Assembly: GCF_015667585.1 (NCBI RefSeq)
Contig: NZ_JADPEG010000013.1
Span: 39,619-103,618, forward strand
DNA length: 64,000 nt
Origin: Clostridium sp. D33t1_170424_F3
GTDB taxonomy: Bacteria > Bacillota > Clostridia > Oscillospirales > Acutalibacteraceae
Direction: 5' to 3'
The notes beneath the pieces are model-generated. The model was not told the DNA's origin and ran no database searches. It worked only from the letters and a program-made list of their open reading frames with translations. The position numbers and the translations under genes were made by a program. Below, piece after piece: positions 1 through 8,943 of the stretch. Numbering within the stretch: position 1 is the first letter of the stretch; each line of letters opens with the position of its first letter.

Positions 1-26
1 GCCCCGCCGGAACGGGGCCGCGTTTT
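1..26 (+). terminator. Rho-independent terminator of a gene left of the window
   Basis: A 6-bp GC stem (GCCCCG, six-base loop, CGGGGC) is followed by CGCGTTTT. It probably ends a plus-strand gene lying outside the window. The T-run is short. Confidence 0.5.
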
Positions 27-60
27 GCTGTTTTTATCACCCTGTCGCTTGATCGGCACA

Positions 61-91
61 GCATCCGCTGCAGGCATTTTCCAGCGGATGC
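61..91. other. Isolated 10-bp hairpin of unknown role
   Basis: GCATCCGCTG and CAGCGGATGC form a perfect 10-bp inverted repeat around an 11-base loop. No T-run follows on either strand, so it is not an obvious terminator. It lies downstream of the 3' end of the small membrane protein gene at 230-556. Confidence 0.45.
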
Positions 92-229
92 GCCGTTTCC
101 TGTGTAGATAGGTCTTACTATTCGTTCCATTTGGACTCTTTCTACGAAGCACATAAAAACAGCCCAACCCTGTCATCTGGTCAGGCTATATCTGATAATT
201 AATTGCTTAAATCAAGTTGAACGTTATAT

Positions 230-556
230 TTATTTCATTTTTGAGCCACTCTTTTTGTAGACAAAGTAACTGCACGCTGCATAATAGAGCAACAGGATTA
301 CACCAAATGGAGTTTCACGCATAATCTGCCCTGTTTCCTGTGTGCCCATATAGATAAAACAAGCGCCTGTGACAATGCCAAACAAGCCGCCCCACCAAAT
401 AACCTTATTTAATAAAACGCCTGCAACCCACAACAATGCCAGCCATACGACAACCATAGGACTAAAAGAGCCCATTCCTCCCACCAATGCCACCCAGCCG
501 TAAAAAATTGTACAAACGATTGCGGGGATGAAAGCTGCTAATTTCCTCATATTCAT
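230..556 (-). CDS. Small multi-pass membrane protein, unknown function
   Basis: A 108-residue protein with about four hydrophobic segments (roughly residues 5-27, 32-50, 53-70 and 80-98) and a basic C-terminal tail. I recognise no family motif. A moderate Shine-Dalgarno element (GTGAG) lies just before the ATG, and a second in-frame ATG two codons on (550) is equally possible. It is a single gene, divergent from the helicase gene at 778, and more AT-rich than that gene. Confidence 0.6.
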   Translation of the reverse strand: MNMRKLAAFIPAIVCTIFYGWVALVGGMGSFSPMVVVWLALLWVAGVLLNKVIWWGGLFGIVTGACFIYMGTQETGQIMRETPFGVILLLYYAACSYFVYKKSGSKMK

Positions 557-690
557 TTTCTCACTTTCAGTAAAAACTTTTTATATTTTTATTCTACCAT
601 ATCAAATTGCTTAACACAATGTACATGGGGAAATAGACGGAGTTTTTACCATCAACACGTATCTGCAGCAGGGAGATTTGCCATTCCATA

Positions 691-719
691 TTGTAAATAT
701 TTGTCACCTGCTATACAAT
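691..719 (+). promoter_or_regulatory. Sigma-A-type promoter of the helicase gene
   Basis: TTGTAA at 691-696 and TACAAT at 714-719 are separated by 17 bp, about 60 bases before the ATG at 778. The ribosome binding site is AGAGGAG, 8 bases before the start. Confidence 0.55.
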
Positions 720-777
720 AAAGAATAAAGCAGGACATCTTTACGTTCTGGAACAATTTTGAAGAGGAGAATGGACG

Positions 778-3591
778 ATGGCATTGATCTCCTGCCCGGA
801 ATGCAGCCAACAGATTTCCACGCACGCAGAAAAATGCCCGCACTGCGGCCTGCCTGCCTCCTATTTCCCACAGGCGCAGGACGGCGCGCCCGCTGCGGAG
901 GGGATCGACTATGCCATGATCTCCGACATGCTCACATCCTTCGACCGGGACTACTGCTCCGCGTTCGGCGCGGACAACTACATATCTTCCCGGCAGAAGG
1001 AACGAATGGCGCAGACCTACGCCCCTTATTTCCGCTGCCTCAAGGATAAGCTGGTTTACTCCTATGTGTGCGGACAGGCGCAGGCGCTGCGCGTGGACGT
1101 CAGCCAGCTCCAATCGTTTTTGCGGCGCTTTCTGCATCTGGACGCCGCCGTCACCGCGCACAATGAGCAGTATGTGGAGACAATTCTGCACCGGGAAGCA
1201 GCATACTTCGACAATATTTTAAAGGATATTGACCCGGGTATCCGGCTGGACGACGAACAGCGCCGCGCCGTCATCACCGACGACGACCACTGCCTGATGG
1301 TCGCCGGAGCCGGGGCGGGCAAAACCACCACAATGGCCGCGAAGGTCAAATATCTGGTGGAAAAGAAGCACGTCCTGCCGGAGGAAATCATCGTCATTTC
1401 CTACACCAACAAGGCGATCGGCGAGCTGAAGGAGCGCATCAACAAGGGGCTGAATATCCCCGCCAAAATCTGCACCTTCCACGCGTTTGCCTTTGAGATT
1501 GTCAAGCGGTTTTCCGCAGCGCCACCGGAGATCAATTTTTCCTCCTATCAGATCGTGTTTGAAATGCTGGAAAAGGCCATCTTTGACAATAAGCCTCTGA
1601 TGCGCAATCTGGTTTTGTTCATGGGTTACTATTTCGACCTGTCCGAGGACGTGTTTCAGTTCGCCTCCTTAAACCAGTACCATCTGGTCAAGGCCTCACA
1701 GGACTATGAGACAATGAAAAGCGGCCTGGGCGAATACGTTAAAAAGGTGGAGCATCAGCGCCAGCGCCGCGTGAAGACCCTGACCGGGGAGTACCTGCGT
1801 TCCATCCAGGAGGTGCAGATCGCCAATTTCCTGTACCTGAATGGGCTGGACTACGAATATGAGCGCCCCTATCCACTGCCCATACCGGGCGCGCGCAAAA
1901 CCTACACGCCGGATTTTTACATCACGCAGGGGGAGCACGCCGCCTATCTGGAGCATTACGGGCTGACGGAGAGCGGCTACAGCAACGTCTTCACTCCCCA
2001 GCAAATCGCCAAATACAAGAAATCCATCCGGGACAAACGGGCGCTGCACAAAAAAGGGAAAACCGAACTGCTGGAAACCTGGTCGCTTTACAACGACCGC
2101 AGGCCGCTGCTCGACCATCTGCGGGAAACCCTCGTTTCCGCCGGGTTCGTGCTCAAGCCGCGGAACCTGGACGAGGTATACCGAAAAATCGTGGAGACCG
2201 GCAAGGACAAATACGTGGTGCGCCTGATCCTGTTCCTGATGGAATTCATCGAGCAGTTCAAGACCTCCGGCTACACGGAAAACGGATTCCGTCTGCTGCG
2301 CGAAAAGACGGACAATCCCCGTACGCTGCTCTTCCTGGACATCGCGGAGCAGGTCTATGCCCACTATCAGGAAACCCTGAAGCGGAACAACCAGATCGAC
2401 TTTGCAGACATGATCAACGACGCGCACTTTTACTTGCAGGAAATCGAGCGGCAGGGCATTGCCCTGCCCTATAAATACATCATCATCGACGAATTTCAGG
2501 ACATCGCGCGCCAGCGCTTCAACCTGACCAAGCGCCTCTCTGAAATCACCAGGGCAAAGGTGGTGGCGGTCGGTGACGACTGGCAGTCCATTTACGCGTT
2601 CGCGGGGTCGGACATCACCCTGTTCACGCGTTTTCTGGAGCTGATGGGCTCCGGTACCGAGCTGAAAATCACGCACACCTACCGCAATTCACAGGAGCTG
2701 ATCGATATCGCGGGCGGGTTTGTGCAGAAAAATGCCGCGCAGATCCGCAAGCAGCTCATCTCCCCCAAACATTTGAAGGACCCCGTTGTGGTCCATCCCT
2801 TTGATGACGCATACAAACCGATGCAGGCGCTTGCCCGCGCCGTGCTCGAAATGATCGGCAAAATTGTCGCGGAATACGGGGCGCAATCCTCCATTCTACT
2901 GATCGGCCGGTACAATTACGACATGTACAAGCTGTTCCGCACCGGGCTGTTCGAGGAACGCCCCGGCAACCGGGTGTACTGCCCCCAGTATCCCAAGGTC
3001 CCACTCTCGTTCATGACGGCGCACAGCGCCAAAGGGCTCGGCTACGACAATGTCATTTTAATCAACATGTTTGAAGGGAAGTTCGGCTTCCCCTGCCAGC
3101 TGGAGGACGACCCCATTATGAAGCTGGTGACCTACGAGGACCGCAGCGTGCCGTTTGCGGAGGAACGCCGCCTGTTCTACGTCGCGCTGACCCGTACCAA
3201 AAACCGCGTCTATATCGCCGCGCCCAAGCAGCGCCCCTCCCGCTTTCTGGTTGAGCTGATCCGGGACTTCCACCTGCCGCACGCGGCGGATATGAACCTG
3301 GAAACCGTCGACCTGTTTCAGCTCCGCTGCCCGGTATGCGGCTTTCCGCTCAAATACGAGTTCAACAAAAACTACGGGTTGAACCTCTGGATGTGTACGA
3401 ACGATGCGGAAGTCTGTGATTTCATGACCAACGACAAAGAACACCGGCACGATATTTTTCCCTGCGCCGCCTGTAAAGACGGTTTTATGATTGTCAAGCG
3501 CAGCCCCAAAACGGGAAATATCTTTTACGGCTGCACCAACTATACCAACACGGACCGGCCCTGCACGCATATGGAGCCGATCCGCGAATAA
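778..3591 (+). CDS. UvrD/Rep-family DNA helicase with inserted nuclease-like segment and terminal zinc ribbons
   Basis: The 937-residue protein is a superfamily 1 helicase. Residues 6-23 form a CPEC/CPHC zinc ribbon. Helicase motifs are Walker A GAGAGKTTT (~177-185), SYTNKA (~208), IIIDEFQD (~568-575), VGDDWQSIYAF (~598), TYRNSQEL (~634), TAHSAKGLGYDNV (~747) and EERRLFYVALTR (~796). Residues ~340-435 interrupt the fold and read like a PD-(D/E)XK nuclease: E345, TPDF (D379), YLEHYG (E392), then KRALHKKGKTELLETWS. The C-terminus has two four-cysteine ribbons (C851/854/873/880 and C896/899/919/929), the second like topoisomerase I zinc fingers. It should unwind and perhaps cut DNA in repair or defence. 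It stands alone, and a terminator follows. The helicase call is firm; nuclease activity is inferred. Confidence 0.9.
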   Translation: MALISCPECSQQISTHAEKCPHCGLPASYFPQAQDGAPAAEGIDYAMISDMLTSFDRDYCSAFGADNYISSRQKERMAQTYAPYFRCLKDKLVYSYVCGQAQALRVDVSQLQSFLRRFLHLDAAVTAHNEQYVETILHREAAYFDNILKDIDPGIRLDDEQRRAVITDDDHCLMVAGAGAGKTTTMAAKVKYLVEKKHVLPEEIIVISYTNKAIGELKERINKGLNIPAKICTFHAFAFEIVKRFSAAPPEINFSSYQIVFEMLEKAIFDNKPLMRNLVLFMGYYFDLSEDVFQFASLNQYHLVKASQDYETMKSGLGEYVKKVEHQRQRRVKTLTGEYLRSIQEVQIANFLYLNGLDYEYERPYPLPIPGARKTYTPDFYITQGEHAAYLEHYGLTESGYSNVFTPQQIAKYKKSIRDKRALHKKGKTELLETWSLYNDRRPLLDHLRETLVSAGFVLKPRNLDEVYRKIVETGKDKYVVRLILFLMEFIEQFKTSGYTENGFRLLREKTDNPRTLLFLDIAEQVYAHYQETLKRNNQIDFADMINDAHFYLQEIERQGIALPYKYIIIDEFQDIARQRFNLTKRLSEITRAKVVAVGDDWQSIYAFAGSDITLFTRFLELMGSGTELKITHTYRNSQELIDIAGGFVQKNAAQIRKQLISPKHLKDPVVVHPFDDAYKPMQALARAVLEMIGKIVAEYGAQSSILLIGRYNYDMYKLFRTGLFEERPGNRVYCPQYPKVPLSFMTAHSAKGLGYDNVILINMFEGKFGFPCQLEDDPIMKLVTYEDRSVPFAEERRLFYVALTRTKNRVYIAAPKQRPSRFLVELIRDFHLPHAADMNLETVDLFQLRCPVCGFPLKYEFNKNYGLNLWMCTNDAEVCDFMTNDKEHRHDIFPCAACKDGFMIVKRSPKTGNIFYGCTNYTNTDRPCTHMEPIRE

Positions 3592-3623
3592 CCGCCTGAA
3601 TCGCCGCAATCCATTACCACATA

Positions 3624-3683
3624 AAAAATCCCGGCCAAGCAGGGGCAGGCAAGCAGCCGCCCTGTTGGCCGGGATTTTTATTT
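3624..3683 (+). terminator. Terminator after the helicase gene
   Basis: AAAAATCCCGGCCAA (3624-3638) pairs with TTGGCCGGGATTTTT (3665-3679), with a smaller inner stem in between. The A-tract and T-tract flanks would let it act on either strand. Confidence 0.85.
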
Positions 3684-3786
3684 TATCCACGCTTTGGTCA
3701 ATAGCGCCCTGCGTCTCCGACAGATCTATTTAAAATTTGGCGATTTGCATCAATATCGTTCTAATTAAATAACTACTTGGTGAAAT

Positions 3787-3816
3787 TTGACAAAACCTTG
3801 CATCGGCGCATATCTA
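3787..3816 (+). promoter_or_regulatory. Possible promoter of the secreted protease gene
   Basis: A perfect TTGACA (3787-3792) is followed after 18 bp by TATCTA (3811-3816), about 60 bases before the TTG start at 3878. The -35 is strong and the -10 is mediocre. Confidence 0.5.
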
Positions 3817-3877
3817 GGTACAGGAAGAACAGGCCGTTCTATCACGTGCCTTGCAACACTGAAGGAGTGGAAAACAA

Positions 3878-6298
3878 TTGAAAATAAATGTAATACGGGG
3901 CGGTAAAGTGCTGTCTCTGCTGGTGGCGCTGTCCCTGCTGGTCTGTACCTTTGGGAGCGCCGGCGTCTCTGCCAGCGGGCAGCCTGCAAAGGAAGCTCTG
4001 GCGGCAAGCCTCGCCATGAGTGAAATCAATCCCGCGGCGATGGAATCTTCCGTCCAAACCGGGGACAAACCAACGGATCACAGCGGGTCTTTGGGTTACG
4101 TGCATCCCTACATCGACCCGTCCTACCTGCGGGAGGGAACCTTCTCGGAAACGCCTGCACAGGCGGAAACTGGATTCCCCGGCGCTTTCAGCGTTCCAGA
4201 CAACGGAATGGTAACAGGCACGGTACGCAACCAGACCAACTGGGGAACCTGCTGGGCTTTCGCCGCGGTTGGCGCGGCGGAGTCTTCCCTCTATCCGAAC
4301 GATCAAACAACGCTTTCCCCGCGCCACCTGGCCTATTTTACCTACCACGGCACGGCGAATCCAGCCCTGCCGGAGGACAGGACGGACGGCGACACCTTCC
4401 ATCCCTATGCATTCAATGCCAGCGAAACAGCGGGCCGGTGGCATCCGTGGTACGAATACGGTGGGAACTCCTTTATGGCCAACGCCACTCTGTCCCGCAT
4501 TGGGTTTCAGACCGACGCTGCCGTTCCCTATCCGGAACGCTACGACTTTTTTGACTCTTCCAAACTGGATTCCTACGGAACCCCGGCGCTGAAAGATGAT
4601 TACCTGCAGGAATACGGCGACGTTGCAGAGGGCTATCATTTTACAGCGCCTTACCGGCTGGTAGAGAGCAACTACCTGCCGACGAAAGATCTCAACGGAA
4701 ACTGGAATGGCGATGCAGTCAAAAAAGCCCTGATGGATGGATACAGCGTATCCGTCTCTTACGCATCCGGCTCCTATAACGACTATCCGCTCAGCGACGG
4801 CTCTGTGATCATCGCCCAGCAGTACAACGGGCCGAACCGGGTAAACATCAACCATGCGGTACAAATTGTGGGCTGGAACGATCAGATTCCCAAAGAGGCG
4901 TTTCGCGCCACGTCTGGCAGACTGCCAACAGGCGACGGCGGCTGGCTGATCCGGAACAGCTGGGGCGAAAATTGGGGCATGGACGGGTGCTTCTATCTCT
5001 CCTATGAGGACAGCTCCCTATCCGAAACCTGTCAGTTCATCGCTTCCGCCGACCAACCATATGACCACAATTATCAATACGACGGCGCCGGCTGGAGCAC
5101 CACGGTAGGCGCAACAGGCAATCCGACCAAACCGGTCTATATGTCCAACGTCTTTACCGCCACCGGCGATGAAACCATTCAGGCCACGGCGTTTTACACC
5201 ACCGCGCACCATGCGGTCTATTCCATTCAGGTTTACACGGATCTGAAATTTGCAGGCGACCCGGCCAGCGGTACGCCGGCCTTTTCTGAAGAACAGAAGG
5301 GGACGCAGCCTTACGCGGGCTACCATACCGTCCCTCTGGAGCTTCCGGTCAACGTGAAAAAGGGAGAAAAATTTGCGGTCGTGGTAAAAATTCAGAACCC
5401 TGACGCGGACAACCGCGCCCGGTACGCATCAGCGATTTATCCCGTTGCGTGCGAGCTGGACGGCTACTGCGACGGGGTGCGCTGCGACGCCTCCATCCGC
5501 CCCGGTGAAAGCTTCATCAGCTTTAACGGCGGCGAATGGCTGGACCTTGCCGATTACGGCGATCTGCAGCAGGGCAAATCCGGCAGGAGCATCGTCACAC
5601 CCGCCAATATCTGTTTAAAGGCTTTTACCGTGGACGGCCACGAAAGCAGGCTTCCGCTGCAAAAGGCGGTCAACGACGCCAAAAAAGTGATGGAACTGCC
5701 CAAATACTACAATGCATCCACCAGGGACGCGTTCGACCGCGCTCTGGCAAATGCGGAACGCCTGCTGAAGCAGCCCTCCGCCGCTGCTGCGGAAATCACC
5801 GGCGCGGCAAACGCACTGCAAACCGCAACGAACGCCTTAAACGGCCAGCCCACAAACCTGACCGCTCTGCGGAATTCCATTACCGCCGCCGAAGCCGCAA
5901 AAAGCGCCGCGGCCTATCTCTACGGCGGCGCGGACCAGAAGGCCGCTCTGGACGTCGCGTTGCAGGCGGCCCAACAGGCGGTCCATAAAACCGCGCCGAC
6001 GCAAAAGGAAGCCGACCACGCAAAGGCCGCTCTTGACACGGCAATGGCGGCTTTAAACGGTGCAGCGCCTGTCCATACCGCCGCGTTGGAGACTTCCATC
6101 GCCGCTGCGGAGTCTATCAAACAGACGGACGCGTACCTCTATGAATGCGATATAAAGAGGGCGGCGCTGGACCATGCGCTGGTAAACGCCGAGCAGATTT
6201 TGCACAAGGTCAGCCATACGCAGGCGGAGGTCGATCACGCAAAGAACGCTTTGGACCTTGCCTGTATGGTGCTCGATGGCAAAAAACAGGGCCTTTAA
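3878..6298 (+). CDS. Secreted papain-like (C1A) cysteine protease with C-terminal helical repeats
   Basis: An 806-residue extracellular protease. The TTG start is chosen because GAAGGAG lies 10 bases upstream and the signal peptide begins there (hydrophobic stretch ~10-27, probable cleavage after VSA near residue 32). The papain signature is complete: oxyanion Q119, C125 in NWGTCWAF, H326 in NINHAVQIVGW and N360 in WLIRNSWGENWG. Residues ~385-580 resemble the lectin-like beta domain that often follows bacterial C1A proteases. Residues ~590-806 hold about three FIVAR-type helical repeats rich in Ala and Lys. There is no LPXTG motif, so it is either released or held by the repeats. The gene stands alone between terminators. 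Host glycoprotein or peptide digestion is a reasonable inference, but no substrate can be read from the sequence. Confidence 0.92.
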   Translation: MKINVIRGGKVLSLLVALSLLVCTFGSAGVSASGQPAKEALAASLAMSEINPAAMESSVQTGDKPTDHSGSLGYVHPYIDPSYLREGTFSETPAQAETGFPGAFSVPDNGMVTGTVRNQTNWGTCWAFAAVGAAESSLYPNDQTTLSPRHLAYFTYHGTANPALPEDRTDGDTFHPYAFNASETAGRWHPWYEYGGNSFMANATLSRIGFQTDAAVPYPERYDFFDSSKLDSYGTPALKDDYLQEYGDVAEGYHFTAPYRLVESNYLPTKDLNGNWNGDAVKKALMDGYSVSVSYASGSYNDYPLSDGSVIIAQQYNGPNRVNINHAVQIVGWNDQIPKEAFRATSGRLPTGDGGWLIRNSWGENWGMDGCFYLSYEDSSLSETCQFIASADQPYDHNYQYDGAGWSTTVGATGNPTKPVYMSNVFTATGDETIQATAFYTTAHHAVYSIQVYTDLKFAGDPASGTPAFSEEQKGTQPYAGYHTVPLELPVNVKKGEKFAVVVKIQNPDADNRARYASAIYPVACELDGYCDGVRCDASIRPGESFISFNGGEWLDLADYGDLQQGKSGRSIVTPANICLKAFTVDGHESRLPLQKAVNDAKKVMELPKYYNASTRDAFDRALANAERLLKQPSAAAAEITGAANALQTATNALNGQPTNLTALRNSITAAEAAKSAAAYLYGGADQKAALDVALQAAQQAVHKTAPTQKEADHAKAALDTAMAALNGAAPVHTAALETSIAAAESIKQTDAYLYECDIKRAALDHALVNAEQILHKVSHTQAEVDHAKNALDLACMVLDGKKQGL

Positions 6299-6347
6299 AC
6301 CGTTCTCCTTGACCACATGGAATCCCTGCAAACAATCCCGCATATTG

Positions 6348-6390
6348 CGGAACCCGGAGCGCGGATCCGCGCTCCGGGTTCCGTTTTTTA
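6348..6390. terminator. Perfect palindromic bidirectional terminator
   Basis: A 36-bp perfect palindrome (6348-6383, centred on GGATCC) is followed by TTTTTT on the plus strand. It ends the protease gene and sits between convergent genes. Confidence 0.85.
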
Positions 6391-6432
6391 CATTTTAATC
6401 ATTTTGCCGCCTATCCAACTTGTCCATGCGCT

Positions 6433-7113
6433 TTATTCATCCGTCAGGCTGCGCAGACCCACAACATGGTTGACCGGCAGGGAGAACGCCGCCGCCACGC
6501 GCTCTCTTTTGGAACCGGCCTGTTCCATGATGGCGCGCATGATGTTCTTTTCATCCTTCTGCTTCGCGACAATGTAAATCAGTTCCTGTTCCGAAGCGAT
6601 GGACACCCCGAAAAACGGTGTAGCGCTCTTTTCTCCAACCCCTTTGGCATGCACGATGGTGCCGCCGCCAGCGTTGGCGCTGCGCGCCGCGTCCATCACC
6701 TCCTCGGTATGGCCCCTCTGCACAATGACCACCACCAGGGAAAAGCGGGTTTCTTCCATTTCCGTCACCTCATTTTGTTCTGTATTTTGTCCGTGGGTCA
6801 AATATTGCAGGCTGCCGGAATTCGCCGCGCTCCGCAACGGGATGGTAAACGCAATTCCATTGCCCGGCACATCGATCTGCATGGTACGCATCAGCCCCCG
6901 CAGCATTTTCGCCGCCAGCGTCCCGGAAACCACGGAGGAGATCATCACCTTCTCTGTTTTTTCGATTCCCAAACGGTCCAGGGTTTTCTTCTGTGCGGTC
7001 CCCTCACATAGGACGGCTGTCATCGTATGGATTCCGTTGTCATAAAAATATTGCTGGAAGGCTTCTCCGTATTCCCGTTTGGCTACCGTAACCAAATAGT
7101 ACATATTGCTCAT
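6433..7113 (-). CDS. Tandem PII-like (GlnB-fold) regulatory protein
   Basis: The 226 residues form two PII-like halves, roughly 1-100 and 120-226. Each begins with a hydrophobic strand (MYYLVTVAKREYGEAF, RFSLVVVIVQRGHTEEV), and the second carries GGGTIVHAKGVG followed by a strand (ELIYIVAKQK) as in GlnB proteins. PII proteins sense nitrogen and energy by binding effectors and then gate transporters or enzymes. The gene starts 12 bp after the end of the DUF1538 membrane gene and is transcribed with it, so it probably controls that protein. The conserved uridylylation tyrosine loop of classical GlnB is not evident. Family assignment is good; effector and target are inferred. Confidence 0.82.
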   Translation of the reverse strand: MSNMYYLVTVAKREYGEAFQQYFYDNGIHTMTAVLCEGTAQKKTLDRLGIEKTEKVMISSVVSGTLAAKMLRGLMRTMQIDVPGNGIAFTIPLRSAANSGSLQYLTHGQNTEQNEVTEMEETRFSLVVVIVQRGHTEEVMDAARSANAGGGTIVHAKGVGEKSATPFFGVSIASEQELIYIVAKQKDEKNIMRAIMEQAGSKRERVAAAFSLPVNHVVGLRSLTDE

Positions 7114-7125
7114 GATGTCTCCTCT

Positions 7126-8670
7126 TTAAAACGTGATGACGTCGTCCTCTTCCGGGAGGGCGGGTGTGTCTTCCGTCGTTTCCGTGTCTTCTGACTTGTA
7201 TTTGTAATATACGCCCAGCACCTGAATGGTAATCAGCGGCGTCATGGCCACCATCGCCACTACGCCGAACGCGTCCACCACTACATTTCCGCCCACGCCG
7301 CTGCAGGTTCCCATCGCCAGCGGCAAAAGAAAGGTCGCCGTCATGGGGCCGGAAGCCACGCCGCCGGAGTCAAATGCAATGGCGGTAAACAGCGCGGGAG
7401 AGAAAAACGTAAGAACCCCGGCGATCAGATAACCGGGTACCAGCAGGTACAGGATCGGCAGACCGGTGACAATCCGCAGCATGGCAAGCCCCACCGAAAT
7501 GGAAACACCGATCGAGAGGCTGGTGGACAAGGCTTTTTTGGGAATCGCCCCGGCGGTAATGGTAACCACCTGCCGATTCAGCACATGGACAGCCGGCTCC
7601 GCCGCTACAATGAAATATCCGATGACCATACCGATCGGCACAATGATCCAGCTGTGCTCCATGCTGCCGATGAGCTGCCCGATATAGTTGCCCACGGGCA
7701 TGAAACCGACGTTGACGCCGGTGAGAAACAGCACCAGGCCGACATATGTATAGACAAGGCCGACACATATTTTTATCAGCTCCCCCTTTTTCAGATGGAG
7801 CTTTGTCATCTGGAACAGGATAAAAAACGCCAGAATGGGACAAAGCGCGATCGCGACTTCCTCCACGTACTTGGGCAGGGAGGATAAAAACAGCTGGGAA
7901 AGCTCCCTGGAATCGGCGATTTCCGGAATCGTCACGGGGATATACTCGCCCGTACCGGCGCTGTACAGGATTCCCAGGATCAGCACGGCAATGATCGGGC
8001 CGACGGAGCACAGGGCGACCAGGCCGAAGCTGTCGTTTTCCGCGTCACTGTCGCTCCGGATAGCAGCGACGCCGACGCCCAGCGCCATGATGAACGGCAC
8101 CGTCATGGGACCGGTGGTGACGCCGCCGGAGTCAAACGCGACAGAGAGAAACTCCCTTGGAACAAACTGGGCCAACAGAAATACAAACGCATAGACCCCG
8201 ATCAGCAGATAGGACAGTTTGATACGGAACAGCATGCGCAGCATGGCGACCACAAGGAAGACGCCGACGCCAACCGCAACCGCGAGAATCAGGGTCATGT
8301 TGGGGATACCGGGCACCTGCTCGGCCAACACCTGCAGATCCGGCTCGGACATGGTGATGAAGATTCCCACCAACAGGCTCACCAGCACAATCAGCCACAC
8401 GCTGCGGGATTTGGTGACGGCGGAACCAACATGGGTGCCGATGGGCGTCATCGCCATATCGGTACCCAGTGTAAAAAAGCCCATGCCGAGGATCAGCAGC
8501 AGCGCCCCCAGGACGAACCCCATCAGCAGGCCGTTCGGGACCGGGGAAATGGTAAAGCAAAGCAAAAAGACGATACCTGTCACCGGCAGCACCGACGACA
8601 GGGATTCTTTCAGCTTTTCTGAGAGAATGGTCCGGTTTTGTTTTAATAATGGAAGTTTTGTTCTGCTCAC
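7126..8670 (-). CDS. DUF1538 integral membrane protein, probable transporter
   Basis: The 514-residue protein is almost wholly hydrophobic and has an internal duplication. Each half contains an AFDSGGV-TGPMTVPF/ATFLLPLA signature (around residues 180-195 and 430-450), as in DUF1538 proteins with two repeats. I chose the GTG at 8670 because AGAGGTG lies just before it; an upstream ATG at 8799 would add 43 poorly conserved residues without a binding site. A repeated fold with charged or glycine-rich re-entrant segments suggests a transporter or channel. It shares an operon with the PII-like gene and sits next to glutamine synthetase, which points to nitrogen-linked regulation. The substrate is unknown. 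Confidence 0.85.
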   Translation of the reverse strand: MSRTKLPLLKQNRTILSEKLKESLSSVLPVTGIVFLLCFTISPVPNGLLMGFVLGALLLILGMGFFTLGTDMAMTPIGTHVGSAVTKSRSVWLIVLVSLLVGIFITMSEPDLQVLAEQVPGIPNMTLILAVAVGVGVFLVVAMLRMLFRIKLSYLLIGVYAFVFLLAQFVPREFLSVAFDSGGVTTGPMTVPFIMALGVGVAAIRSDSDAENDSFGLVALCSVGPIIAVLILGILYSAGTGEYIPVTIPEIADSRELSQLFLSSLPKYVEEVAIALCPILAFFILFQMTKLHLKKGELIKICVGLVYTYVGLVLFLTGVNVGFMPVGNYIGQLIGSMEHSWIIVPIGMVIGYFIVAAEPAVHVLNRQVVTITAGAIPKKALSTSLSIGVSISVGLAMLRIVTGLPILYLLVPGYLIAGVLTFFSPALFTAIAFDSGGVASGPMTATFLLPLAMGTCSGVGGNVVVDAFGVVAMVAMTPLITIQVLGVYYKYKSEDTETTEDTPALPEEDDVITF

Positions 8671-8757
8671 ATAACACCTCTTTCTATACTCTTGTTGCAG
8701 GACGGACAATCTATCTAAAACTGATTTTGGTTCCTGTATGATTTTATTCGATATGAA

Positions 8758-8763
8758 ATTATA
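8758..8763 (-). promoter_or_regulatory. Probable -10 element of the DUF1538/PII-like operon
   Basis: A TATAAT hexamer on the minus strand lies about 90 bases before the GTG start. The matching -35 (TTTCTT-like) is weak, so an activator may be needed. Confidence 0.4.
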
Positions 8764-8854
8764 ACATACGCGGCCGGAGGAAAGAAAGCTTTTCTGCAAA
8801 ATCTGTTGGCGTCATCTTTGTACATCATAATAGGATTCACTAAAACGCGTGAAA

Positions 8855-8889
8855 AACCAAAAGACCGCCGATAAGAATCAGCGGTCTTT
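8855..8889 (-). terminator. Terminator of glutamine synthetase
   Basis: AAGACCGC (8861-8868) pairs with GCGGTCTT (8881-8888). On the minus strand the stem is followed by TGGTTTTTC. Confidence 0.8.
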
Positions 8890-8943
8890 CTAATGTACGT
8901 TCTGAATGGAGTTTGAATCTGTCCGAACTCCGTTTCCTTACGA

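Noticed and set aside
8671..8799. 43-codon extension of the DUF1538 protein
   Set aside because: It runs over the probable promoter, lacks a ribosome binding site, and the GTG at 8670 has one.
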